Below are positions 16,239-24,170 of a stretch of 64,000 nucleotides of DNA, one piece after another (the stretch's first letter is position 1; the number at the start of each line of letters is the position of its first letter). Location: assembly GCA_014649355.1 (NCBI GenBank), contig BMSW01000025.1, forward strand, positions 1 through 64,000, written 5' to 3'. The DNA is from Streptomyces althioticus (GTDB taxonomy: Bacteria; Actinomycetota; Actinomycetes; Streptomycetales; Streptomycetaceae). The translations under genes were made by a program, and so were the position numbers. The notes beneath the pieces were generated by a model. The model made no database searches. It worked only from the letters and a program-made list of their open reading frames with translations, and had not been told where the DNA came from.

Positions 16239-17219
16239 ATGACGTGGCTGATCACCGGCGGAGCCGGATACATCGGGGCCCATGTGGTGCGGGCCATGAC
16301 GGACGCCGGGGAGCGGGTCGTCGTGCTGGACGACCTCTCCGCCGGGGTCCCGGCGCGGCTGCCCGAGGGCGTCCCTCTGGTCCGGGGCTCGGCGCTGGAC
16401 GGCGAGCTGCTGACCAAGGTCCTCGCCGAGCACGGCGCGACCGGGGTGCTGCACCTCGCCGCGCGCAAGCAGCCCGGGGAGTCGGTGGCCCAGCCGACCC
16501 GTTACTACCGGGAGAACCTGGGCGGTCTGGCGACCCTGCTGGACGCCGTCGCGGAGGCGGGTGTGAAGCGCTTCGTCTTCTCCTCGTCCGCGGCCGTCTA
16601 CGGCGACCCGCACGTGGACCTCATCACGGAGGACACGCCCTGCGCCCCCGTGAACCCCTACGGCGAGACCAAGCTCGCCGGGGAGTGGCTGGTGCGGGCC
16701 GCGGGCCGGGCGCACGGCATCGACACGGTGTGCCTGCGCTACTTCAACGTCGCGGGCGCGGCGGCCCCCGAGCTGGCCGACACCGGCGTCTTCAACATCG
16801 TGCCGATGGTCTTCGACCGGCTCACCCGCGACGAGGCCCCGCGCATCTTCGGCGACGACTACCCCACCCCGGACGGCACCTGCATCCGGGACTACATCCA
16901 CGTGGCCGACCTCGCGGAGGCGCACCTCGCGGCGGTGCGCGCGCTGGCCGAAGGGGGTGTCGAGGGCGATCTGACGCTGAACGTCGGACGCGGCGAGGGC
17001 GTCTCCGTCCGGGAGCTGATCACGGTCATCGGGGAGGTCACCGGCGACACCCGCACCCCGGTGGTCGAGGCGCGGCGCCCCGGCGATCCGCCCCGCGCGG
17101 TGGCCTCGGCCGCCCTCGCGAGCGAGCGACTGGGGTGGAGGGCGCGCCGTTCGGTGCGCGAGATGGTCGAGTCGGCCTGGCAGGGCTGGCAGCTCCTCCA
17201 GGGTGCCCCGCGCGCCTGA
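16239..17219 (+). CDS. galE: UDP-glucose 4-epimerase GalE family
   Basis: A 326-aa extended short-chain dehydrogenase that interconverts UDP-glucose/UDP-galactose or their N-acetyl forms. It has the NAD-binding GGAGYIG at residues 7-13, the SSSAAVYG active-site strand, and the catalytic pair Y141/K145 in NPYGETK. IRDYIHVADLAEAH is typical of GalE. It is divergent from the polymer operon, with 228 nt between starts, so it probably supplies a nucleotide sugar for the glycosyltransferase there. A longer in-frame extension upstream is excluded because the -10 hexamer lies just before this ATG. Confidence 0.92.
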   Translation: MTWLITGGAGYIGAHVVRAMTDAGERVVVLDDLSAGVPARLPEGVPLVRGSALDGELLTKVLAEHGATGVLHLAARKQPGESVAQPTRYYRENLGGLATLLDAVAEAGVKRFVFSSSAAVYGDPHVDLITEDTPCAPVNPYGETKLAGEWLVRAAGRAHGIDTVCLRYFNVAGAAAPELADTGVFNIVPMVFDRLTRDEAPRIFGDDYPTPDGTCIRDYIHVADLAEAHLAAVRALAEGGVEGDLTLNVGRGEGVSVRELITVIGEVTGDTRTPVVEARRPGDPPRAVASAALASERLGWRARRSVREMVESAWQGWQLLQGAPRA

Positions 17220-17250
17220 CCTGCGGATCGTTTGCGCAGGTCAGGGCACA

Positions 17251-17265
17251 TGACAACGGTGTTCA
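17251..17265. promoter_or_regulatory. Zur-box-like site upstream of the zinc exporter gene
   Basis: TGACAACGGTGTTCA is a near-palindrome of the TGA-x-AA...TT-x-CA type seen in Streptomyces Zur boxes, about 90 nt before the CDF exporter gene. Published S. coelicolor work, recalled from memory, describes Zur as an activator of the exporter gene zitB at high zinc, so a box upstream of the promoter would fit. No binding data are available here. Confidence 0.5.
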
Positions 17266-17353
17266 GTGCCGCGTTGCCCGACACCCCTGGCCCGTAGTTC
17301 ACTGTGCTGCGGAAGGGCGGCGGCAGGGGCGCGACGGAAGGGCGGCGGCGGGC

Positions 17354-18292
17354 ATGGGGGCAGGGCACGATCACGGGCACGCGCACGGGGCGCCGTCGGG
17401 CGGCACGGTCAGCGCGGCGTACCGGGGGAGGCTGCGGATCGCGCTGGCGATCACGGTCTTCGTCATGGTCGTGCAGATCGTCGGCGGCCTGCTGGCCGAC
17501 TCGCTCGCCCTGGTCGCGGACGCCGCCCACATGGCGACCGACGCCCTGGGGCTGGGCATGGCGCTGCTCGCCATCCACTTCGCGGGCCGCCCGCCGAGCG
17601 AGCGGCGTACCTTCGGGCTGGCCCGCGCGGAGATCCTCGCGGCGCTCGCCAACTGCCTGCTGCTCCTGGGCGTCGGCGGCTACGTGCTGTACGAGGCGGT
17701 GCAGCGGTTCATCACGCCGGCGGACACCGCGGGCGGTCTCGCGATGGTGTTCGGCGCCGTCGGTCTGGCCGCCAACCTGGTGTCGCTGTCGCTGCTGATG
17801 CGGGGGCAGAAGGAGAGCCTGAACGTGCGCGGCGCCTTCCTGGAGGTGGCGGCGGACGCGCTCGGCTCGGTCACGGTGATCGTGGCCGCGCTGGTGATCG
17901 TCACCACCGGCTGGACGGCCGCCGACCCGATCGCCTCCCTGGTCATCGCGCTGATGATCGTGCCGCGCACGCTGAAGCTGCTGCGCGAGACGCTCGACGT
18001 GCTGCTGGAGGCGGCGCCCAAGGGCGTGGACATGGCCGAGGTGCGGGCGCACATCCTGAACACGCCGGGGGTGGAGGACGTGCACGACCTGCACGCCTGG
18101 ACGATCACCTCGGGGATGCCGGTGCTCTCCGCGCACGTGGTGGTCAGCGCGGACACGCTGAACGCGATCGGGCACGAGAAGATGCTGCACGAGCTGCAGG
18201 ACTGTCTGGGCGACCACTTCGACGTGCAGCACTGCACCTTCCAGCTGGAGCCCAGCGGGCACGCGGAGCACGAGGCGCGGCTGTGCCACTGA
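17354..18292 (+). CDS. zitB: Cation diffusion facilitator, zinc exporter ZitB-like
   Basis: A 312-aa CDF-family divalent cation/proton antiporter that exports zinc from the cytoplasm. The N-terminus is His-rich (GHDHGHAHG), six membrane helices follow, and the transport-site motifs are visible: DAAHMATDALGLG in TM2 and EVAADALGSV in TM5, both HxxxD/DxxxD-type. A cytoplasmic ferredoxin-like domain follows (VHDLHAWTITSGMPVLSAHV), and the C-terminus is again His-rich. The ATG at 17354 follows a G-rich GAAGGGCGGCGG tract; an upstream in-frame extension is a galE shadow. The Zur-box-like site at 17251-17265 suggests zinc-responsive control. Confidence 0.9.
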   Translation: MGAGHDHGHAHGAPSGGTVSAAYRGRLRIALAITVFVMVVQIVGGLLADSLALVADAAHMATDALGLGMALLAIHFAGRPPSERRTFGLARAEILAALANCLLLLGVGGYVLYEAVQRFITPADTAGGLAMVFGAVGLAANLVSLSLLMRGQKESLNVRGAFLEVAADALGSVTVIVAALVIVTTGWTAADPIASLVIALMIVPRTLKLLRETLDVLLEAAPKGVDMAEVRAHILNTPGVEDVHDLHAWTITSGMPVLSAHVVVSADTLNAIGHEKMLHELQDCLGDHFDVQHCTFQLEPSGHAEHEARLCH

Positions 18293-18623
18293 GGCGCCCG
18301 GGTCCCCCCGGTCCGTCGGTGTCACGCGGCACCTAGGTGTCGCGCGCGGGGCCGCGCACGCCCCCGAGTGCGCCGACGCGCTGAGGAACGCAGCCTTCCG
18401 CCCCGGTGACGGCGTCCCGTACTTCCGAGGGGCGCCGGCAGGTGCCGTACACGCGCATTTCCGACGCCCGTCACGGGCACGATCAGCGCGGGCCCGGTGC
18501 CGTCCGGCTGCCGCCACGACCGCCCGTCGCGCCGGGGGCGGGACATGCGGGAGAGGACCGGAGTGCCGGGAGTGCCGGATTCGTGCGGCAGACTGGGGCG
18601 CGAACACCGAGTGAAGGATGGGT
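18293..18623. other. Intergenic region between zitB and idi
   Basis: This 331-nt region has no convincing gene. A near-perfect 8-bp inverted repeat around CACCTAGGTG (18326-18343) lies shortly after zitB and may form part of its 3' end. A 9-nt direct duplication GAGTGCCGG lies near 18561-18578. The idi promoter must be here, but I could not choose a clear -35/-10 pair. Confidence 0.5.
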
Positions 18624-19217
18624 ATGCCGATCACACCTGCCACCGCGACGAACAGCCCGTCGAGCGGCACCGCCGAGCCGATTTTGCTGGAACTGGTCGA
18701 CGAGGACGGCGTGACGGTCGGCACCGCGGAGAAGCTCTCCGCCCATCAGCCGCCGGGGAAGCTGCACCGGGCCTTCTCCGTGTTCCTGTTCGACGAGCGC
18801 GGCCGGCTGCTGCTCCAGCAGCGGGCGCTCGGCAAGTACCACTCCCCCGGCGTGTGGTCGAACACCTGCTGCGGCCACCCGTACCCGGGCGAGGCGCCGT
18901 TCGCGGCGGCGGCCCGGCGGACGTACGAGGAGCTGGGGGTGTCGCCGTCGCTGATGGCGGAGGCGGGCACGGTCCGCTACAACCACCCGGACCCGGCCTC
19001 GGGCCTGGTGGAGCAGGAGTACAACCACCTCTTCGTCGGCATGGTGCAGTCCCCGGTGCGGCCCGACGGGGACGAGGTCGCCGCCACGGCGTTCGTGACG
19101 CCGGAGGAGCTGGCGGAGCGGCACGCGAAGGACACCTTCTCGGCGTGGTTCATGACCGTGCTGGACGCGGCGCGGCCGGCCGTGCGGGAGCTGACGGGCC
19201 CGTCGGCCGGGTGGTGA
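18624..19217 (+). CDS. idi: Isopentenyl-diphosphate delta-isomerase, type I
   Basis: A 197-aa Nudix-fold enzyme that interconverts IPP and DMAPP, balancing C5 units for hopanoids and other isoprenoids. It has the conserved Cys in WSNTCCGHP, the Nudix-derived RRTYEELGV, and the catalytic Glu region LVEQEYNHLFVG. ATG at 18624 (MPITPAT) is chosen because GAAGG lies 6 nt upstream; the ATG two codons earlier abuts that site. It is convergent with the ATPase gene across a 23-bp hairpin. It is about 10 kb from the hopanoid operon, which ends in ispG, so isoprenoid functions cluster here. Confidence 0.95.
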   Translation: MPITPATATNSPSSGTAEPILLELVDEDGVTVGTAEKLSAHQPPGKLHRAFSVFLFDERGRLLLQQRALGKYHSPGVWSNTCCGHPYPGEAPFAAAARRTYEELGVSPSLMAEAGTVRYNHPDPASGLVEQEYNHLFVGMVQSPVRPDGDEVAATAFVTPEELAERHAKDTFSAWFMTVLDAARPAVRELTGPSAGW

Positions 19218-19223
19218 CGGCGG

Positions 19224-19269
19224 CGCCGTACCGCGTCCCGCCCCTCGAGGGGCGGGGCGCGGTACGGCG
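19224..19269. terminator. Bidirectional terminator, 23-bp stem
   Basis: Arms 19224-19246 and 19247-19269 are complementary over 23 positions with one G-T pair (core CCCCTCGAGGGG). The structure begins 7 nt after the idi stop and ends 3 nt before the stop of the convergent ATPase gene, so it can terminate both. It is the longest stem noticed in the window. Confidence 0.8.
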
Positions 19270-19272
19270 CGG

Positions 19273-19734
19273 TCAGTAGGTCCGCACGGGCTTGAGGGGC
19301 AGGGCCGCCCAGATCACCTTGCCGCCGGTGGATGTGTGCTCCACCTCGCAGGCTCCGCCGGCCTCGCGCGTGATCTCGCGCACCAGCAGCAGTCCCCGGC
19401 CGCCGGTGCGGCCGTAGTCGTTCTCCAGGGCGGTGGGGCGGTAGGGGTGGTTGTCCTCCACGGACACCCGGATCCACTCGGCGCCCACCGCGACCTCGAC
19501 GGCGAGCATCGGGGAGAGCAGCGCCGCGTGTTTGACCGCGTTGGTGACCAGCTCGGAGACGATGAGCAGCAGTCCCTGCACCACCTCGTCCGCGACCGGC
19601 ACCCCCTGCCGCAGCAGCAGGTCCCGCACGGCGTGCCGGGCCTGTGGCACCGAGGCGTCCACGGCAGGGGCGGTGAACCGCCAGACACCTTCGTACGGCA
19701 GCGGGTCGCCACCTTCACGCTCGATTGTCACCAC
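19273..19734 (-). CDS. Anti-sigma-type ATP-binding protein (HATPase_c family)
   Basis: A 153-aa single-domain GHKL ATPase like RsbW/SpoIIAB, a very numerous family in Streptomyces whose members act as anti-sigma or switch kinases. The N box is visible as SELVTNAVKHAA and the G2 box as TGGRGLLLVREI; the G1 region is VEDNHPYRP, lacking the usual DxGxG. Start is GTG at 19734 or the next codon, also GTG; neither has a clear Shine-Dalgarno. No sigma factor or antagonist gene is adjacent, so its partner is unknown. Confidence 0.82.
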   Translation of the reverse strand: MVTIEREGGDPLPYEGVWRFTAPAVDASVPQARHAVRDLLLRQGVPVADEVVQGLLLIVSELVTNAVKHAALLSPMLAVEVAVGAEWIRVSVEDNHPYRPTALENDYGRTGGRGLLLVREITREAGGACEVEHTSTGGKVIWAALPLKPVRTY

Positions 19735-19893
19735 ACGTCGAGTGTTGGGACCGATCGGCTCCGCCCTTCCGCACTGAACACAAGTCAGCGGATATCGAGC
19801 GCTACCGACCGTTCCCGTCCGACTCGGTCGGGTGTGGGACCGTTCAGGTCCGGTCTGTGCCGTTCCGGGGCACTCTCGCTTTTCGGGCGTCTT

Positions 19894-20475
19894 CTACTTC
19901 CCGGCCACCATGCCCACGATGCGCCGGCCGCCGTAACCGGTGGCGATCAGTCCGAGGCCGTCGAACAGCAGGGACAGCGAGAAGAACGTGCCGATGACGT
20001 ACTGGCTGCTGCTCGGCCAGGTGGCCAGGACCAGGATGCCGAGGAGCAGGCCGAAGGCGCCCTGCACCAGCGTCCAGCCGAACTGCGGACCGCGCACCAC
20101 CAGGCTGCCGACCAGCCGGAACACCCCGCCGGTCAGGAACAGCAGCGCCGCGAACATGGTCAGCGCCTCGGCCGCGGCCTCGGGGATCTTGATGATCACC
20201 ACCCCGGCCGCGATGTTCAGGGCGGCGACGACCACGCCCAGCCAGAAGAAGTTCGTCTGCCGCGCCTGCACCGCGTGCAGCAGCCCGACGATCCCGCCGA
20301 CCAGCAGCAGCCAGCCGAAGAGCAGCATCGTGGTGAGCGTGGCGGCGGCCGTGTAGATCAGGCCGATCAGCCCGGCGACGACGAGGATCACCCCGAGCAC
20401 GGCGAGGACGCCGAAGCCGCGGTTCAGCTTCGCCGTGTCGCCCCGCGGGCCCGCGGCTCCGGTGGACCTGGTCAT
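19894..20475 (-). CDS. HdeD/DUF308-type small integral membrane protein
   Basis: A 193-aa protein of roughly six hydrophobic segments in two-helix units (for example FGVLAVLGVILVVAGLIGLI), the pattern of the HdeD/DUF308 acid-resistance-like family. No catalytic motif is visible and the role in Streptomyces is unknown. The ATG at 20475 has GGGAGG 5 nt upstream, a strong start signal, so a longer in-frame extension was rejected. It is divergent from the enoyl-CoA hydratase gene with 130 nt between starts. Confidence 0.8.
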   Translation of the reverse strand: MTRSTGAAGPRGDTAKLNRGFGVLAVLGVILVVAGLIGLIYTAAATLTTMLLFGWLLLVGGIVGLLHAVQARQTNFFWLGVVVAALNIAAGVVIIKIPEAAAEALTMFAALLFLTGGVFRLVGSLVVRGPQFGWTLVQGAFGLLLGILVLATWPSSSQYVIGTFFSLSLLFDGLGLIATGYGGRRIVGMVAGK

Positions 20476-20605
20476 CGCTGCCTCCCGGGTCTCGTCCCCC
20501 CTTACCGACGCTCCCGCTCCCCCGTGTCCCCCGCCCTCGACGGTCGTAACGCCGGGTCCCGGCCCGCCGTCCGGGGCCGTGACCGGGGCGGATAGCATCC
20601 GGCGC

Positions 20606-21391
20606 ATGGAGGAGCCGCAACTGCTGCACAGCGTGACCGACTCGGTCGCCACGGTCGTCGTCCGTCACCCCGCGAAACGCAACGCGATGACGGCCGCGAT
20701 GTGGGCGTCCCTGCCCCCGCTGCTCGGCGCGCTGGCGGACGATCCGGCCGTGCGGGCACTGGTGCTCACCGGCGACGGCGACACCTTCTGCGCCGGGGCG
20801 GACATCTCCACGCTCCGGGGCTCGCCGCTCGAGGCGCAGCGGCTCGCCGTCGCCGCCGAGGAGGCCCTCGCGGCCTTCCCCAAGCCGACCCTGGCCGCCG
20901 TGCGCGGGCACTGCGTGGGCGGCGGGGCGCAGCTCGCGGCCGCCTGCGACCTGCGGTTCGCGGAGGAGGGCGCGCTCTTCGGGGTGACCCCGGCGAAGCT
21001 CGGCATCGTCTACCCGTCCTCCGCGACCCGGCGGCTGGTGTCGCTGGTGGGCCCGGCGACCGCCAAGTACCTCCTCTTCTCGGGCGAGCTGATCGGCACG
21101 GAACGGGCGCTGCGCACGGGGCTGGTGGACGAGGTGCTGCCGGCGGGCGCGCTGGACGCGCGGGTCGCGGAGTTCACCCGGGTCCTGGCGTCCCGGTCCC
21201 TGCTGACGCAGGCGGCGGCGAAGGAGTTCGCCGACGGCCGCACCGACCGCGACGACCACTGGCACGAGACCGCTGCCGCGAGCGAGGACACCGAGGAGGG
21301 CGTGACGGCGTTCCTGGAGCGCAGGAGGCCGCGCTTCACCTGGAACCTGCCCGCCCCGGAGGAGGCGTCCGCCGCCCCGCGTGCATGTTGA
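20606..21391 (+). CDS. Enoyl-CoA hydratase/isomerase family protein
   Basis: A 261-aa crotonase-fold protein. The oxyanion-hole segments are visible: CAGADISTLRG near residue 63 and VRGHCVGGGAQLAAACDLRFA near residue 100. The usual catalytic Glu pair is not obvious: the region after CDLRFA reads EEGALFGVTPAKLGIVY, with Pro/Ala where hydratases often have the second Glu. It may therefore be an isomerase, hydrolase or decarboxylase rather than a hydratase. The start has TAGCAT at 20593-20598 and no Shine-Dalgarno, consistent with a leaderless mRNA. It is not in an operon with the other beta-oxidation genes at 36-41 kb. Confidence 0.85.
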   Translation: MEEPQLLHSVTDSVATVVVRHPAKRNAMTAAMWASLPPLLGALADDPAVRALVLTGDGDTFCAGADISTLRGSPLEAQRLAVAAEEALAAFPKPTLAAVRGHCVGGGAQLAAACDLRFAEEGALFGVTPAKLGIVYPSSATRRLVSLVGPATAKYLLFSGELIGTERALRTGLVDEVLPAGALDARVAEFTRVLASRSLLTQAAAKEFADGRTDRDDHWHETAAASEDTEEGVTAFLERRRPRFTWNLPAPEEASAAPRAC

Positions 21392-21455
21392 AGCGTGGAC
21401 GAGGTACCCGCAGGGTGTCCGGCCGTACGGGTCGGACGACGAAAGGGGTAGCCAC

Positions 21456-21587
21456 GTGTTCCGTGCCATCGCAGACGTCCTGCGCCAGATCGGCGGCGCC
21501 GTCGCCACCGTCGTGACCCTGCCGTTCCGGGCGCTCGCCCGGCTGTTCGGAGGCGCGTCCTCCACCGCGCGCGGGCGTCGCGCCTGA
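21456..21587 (+). CDS. LPFR motif small protein
   Basis: A 43-aa basic amphipathic protein, MFRAIADVLRQIGGAVATVV at its start, followed by TLPFRALARLFGG and a basic tail. The GTG start has an AAAGGGG site upstream. From memory it matches a small Streptomyces family named for its LPFR motif; function is unknown. The central stretch could form one short amphipathic or membrane-associating helix. It lies between the enoyl-CoA hydratase and tex, in the same direction, with 64 nt and 105 nt gaps. Confidence 0.8.
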   Translation: MFRAIADVLRQIGGAVATVVTLPFRALARLFGGASSTARGRRA

Positions 21588-21692
21588 GTCCGCCCGGGGG
21601 GTGTCCGGGCGCGTCGCCGCCCTGATCCCCGATTGTCGTCGTCACCTGCCACAATTGCCGCGCAACCTCAGTGGAGAAGGCGGTACGGGAAC

Positions 21693-24077
21693 GTGACGAC
21701 ACCCCTCGCAGGGTCCATCGAAGGCAGGATCGCCGAAGAACTCGGCGTACGGGAGCGGCAGGTCAGAGCCGCCGTGGAACTGCTCGACGGCGGTTCGACG
21801 GTGCCCTTCATCGCCCGCTACCGCAAGGAAGCGACCGAGACGCTCGACGACGCGCAGCTGCGCACGATCGAGGAGCGGCTGCGCTATCTGCGGGAGCTGG
21901 AGGAGCGCCGCACCGCGATCCTCGACTCGGTGCGTGAGCAGGGCAAGCTCACCGAGGAGCTCGAGGCCCGCATCCGGGGCGCGGAGACCAAGGCGCGCCT
22001 GGAGGACATCTACCTGCCGTTCAAGCCGAAGCGGCGCACCAAGGCGCAGATCGCCCGCGAGGCGGGTCTGGAGCCGCTGGCGGAGGGGCTGCTCGCCGAT
22101 CCCGGTGTCGAGCCCCTCGCCGCGGCCGCCGCGTTCGTGGACGCCGACAAGGGCGTCGCCGATCCGCAGGCCGCGCTGGACGGCGCGCGCGCCGTCCTCA
22201 CCGAGCGCTTCTCCGAGGACGCCGACCTGATCGGCGAGCTGCGCGAGCGCATGTGGGCGCGCGGGCGGCTGGCGGCGAAGGTGCGCGAGGGCAAGGAGGA
22301 GGCGGGCGCCAAGTTCGCCGACTACTTCGACTTCTCCGAGCCGTTCACCGAGCTGCCCTCGCACCGGGTGCTGGCGATGCTCCGCGGCGAGAAGGAGGAG
22401 GTCCTCGACCTCGTCCTGGAGCCGGAGGAGCCCACCGACGGCCCGTCGTCGTACGAGGGCATCGTCGCCCACCGGTTCGGGATCGCCGACAAGGGCCGCC
22501 CGGGCGACAAGTGGCTGCTGGACACGGTCCGCTGGGCCTGGCGCACGCGCATCCTGGTGCACCTGGGCATCGACCTCCGTCTGCGGCTGCGCACCGCCGC
22601 CGAGGACGAGGCGGTGCGGGTCTTCGCCGCCAACCTGCGCGACCTGCTGCTCGCCGCTCCGGCCGGGACGCGCGCGACGCTCGGCCTCGACCCCGGTTTC
22701 CGCACGGGCGTGAAGGTCGCCGTGGTCGACGCGACCGGCAAGGTCGTCGCCACGGACGTCATCCACCCGCACGTCCCGGCGAACCGCTGGGACGAGGCGA
22801 TCGCCAAGCTGGCCCGGCTGGCGAAGGAACACGCGGTCGAGCTGATCGCCATCGGCAACGGCACGGCGTCCCGCGAGACCGACAAGCTCGCCGGCGAACT
22901 GATCGCCAAGCACCCCGAGCTGAAGCTGACGAAGGTGATGGTGTCCGAGGCGGGCGCCTCCGTGTACTCGGCGTCGGCGTTCGCCTCGCAGGAGCTGCCG
23001 GACATGGACGTGTCGCTGCGCGGCGCGGTGTCCATCGCCCGCCGCCTCCAGGACCCGCTGGCGGAGCTGGTGAAGATCGACCCGAAGTCGATCGGCGTCG
23101 GCCAGTACCAGCACGACCTGTCCGAGGTGAAGCTGTCGCGTTCGCTGGACGCGGTCGTCGAGGACTGTGTGAACGGCGTCGGCGTGGACGTCAACACCGC
23201 GTCCGCCCCGCTGCTCGCCCGGGTGTCCGGCATCTCCTCCGGACTCGCGGAGAACATCGTGGCGCACCGCGACTCCAACGGGCCGTTCAAGAGCCGCTCC
23301 GAGCTGAAGAAGGTGGCCCGGCTGGGCCCCAAGGCGTACGAGCAGTGCGCGGGCTTCCTGCGCATCCGCGGCGACGACCCGCTGGACGCGTCCAGCGTGC
23401 ACCCCGAGGCGTACCCGGTGGTCCGCCGGATGGTGAAGACCACCGGGCAGGAGGTCGCGTCGCTGATCGGCAACACGGCGGTGCTGCGCTCGCTGCGCCC
23501 GCAGGACTTCGTGGACGACACCTTCGGGCTGCCGACCGTCTCCGACATCCTCAAGGAGCTGGAGAAGCCGGGCCGTGACCCGCGTCCGGCGTTCAGGACG
23601 GCCGCCTTCAAGGAGGGCGTGGAGAAGATCTCCGACCTGACCTCCGGGATGATCCTGGAGGGCGTGGTGACGAACGTGGCCGCGTTCGGCGCGTTCGTCG
23701 ACGTCGGCGTCCACCAGGACGGCCTGGTCCACGTGTCCGCGATGTCGAAGACGTTCGTCAAGGACCCGCGGGACGTGGTGAAGCCGGGCGACATCGTCAA
23801 GGTGAAGGTGCTGGACGTCGACATCCCGCGCAAGCGGATCTCGCTGACGCTGCGTCTGGACGACGAGGCGGCCCCGCAGAGCGGACAGGAGGGTGGCGAG
23901 CGCCGGCAGCGCGGCGGGCGGCCCCCGCAGCAGCGCCAGGGCGGCCGGCAGCGCCAGGAAGGCCGCGGTGGCGGCGGTGGCAGCCGTACGCGCCAGGCGC
24001 CCGCCCCGGCCAACAGCGCGATGGCGGACGCCCTGCGCCGCGCGGGTCTGGTGGACCCGAAGAGCGGCCGCCGCTGA
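21693..24077 (+). CDS. tex: Tex-like RNA-binding transcription accessory protein
   Basis: A 794-aa Tex-family protein, a nucleic-acid-binding factor linked to transcription in bacteria and related to eukaryotic Spt6. In order: an N-terminal helical HTH region with FIARYRKEATETLDD, a YqgF/RNase H-like domain (LGLDPGFRTGVKVAVVD), helix-hairpin-helix repeats (VDVNTASAPLLARVSGIS), and an S1 domain near residues 655-720 (LEGVVTNVAAFGAFVDVGVH). About 70 residues after S1 are rich in Gln, Gly and Arg, an RGG-like tail longer than in many Tex proteins. The GTG at 21693 is preceded by a weak ACGGGAA site. Confidence 0.95.
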   Translation: MTTPLAGSIEGRIAEELGVRERQVRAAVELLDGGSTVPFIARYRKEATETLDDAQLRTIEERLRYLRELEERRTAILDSVREQGKLTEELEARIRGAETKARLEDIYLPFKPKRRTKAQIAREAGLEPLAEGLLADPGVEPLAAAAAFVDADKGVADPQAALDGARAVLTERFSEDADLIGELRERMWARGRLAAKVREGKEEAGAKFADYFDFSEPFTELPSHRVLAMLRGEKEEVLDLVLEPEEPTDGPSSYEGIVAHRFGIADKGRPGDKWLLDTVRWAWRTRILVHLGIDLRLRLRTAAEDEAVRVFAANLRDLLLAAPAGTRATLGLDPGFRTGVKVAVVDATGKVVATDVIHPHVPANRWDEAIAKLARLAKEHAVELIAIGNGTASRETDKLAGELIAKHPELKLTKVMVSEAGASVYSASAFASQELPDMDVSLRGAVSIARRLQDPLAELVKIDPKSIGVGQYQHDLSEVKLSRSLDAVVEDCVNGVGVDVNTASAPLLARVSGISSGLAENIVAHRDSNGPFKSRSELKKVARLGPKAYEQCAGFLRIRGDDPLDASSVHPEAYPVVRRMVKTTGQEVASLIGNTAVLRSLRPQDFVDDTFGLPTVSDILKELEKPGRDPRPAFRTAAFKEGVEKISDLTSGMILEGVVTNVAAFGAFVDVGVHQDGLVHVSAMSKTFVKDPRDVVKPGDIVKVKVLDVDIPRKRISLTLRLDDEAAPQSGQEGGERRQRGGRPPQQRQGGRQRQEGRGGGGGSRTRQAPAPANSAMADALRRAGLVDPKSGRR

Positions 24078-24086
24078 GCCCGTGCG

Positions 24087-24127
24087 CCGGGCCCGTGTCC
24101 CCCGCCCCTGGGAGGACACGGGCCCGG
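24087..24127 (+). terminator. Terminator hairpin after tex
   Basis: A 14-bp perfect stem (CCGGGCCCGTGTCC, 24087-24100, with its complement, 24114-24127) and 13-nt loop begin 9 nt after the tex stop. There is no T run. It separates tex from the promoter of the next gene. Confidence 0.7.
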
Positions 24128-24170
24128 TGCGTTCCTCGCGGCCGGCCACTGCCGCTCGTAGGGTGTCCGC

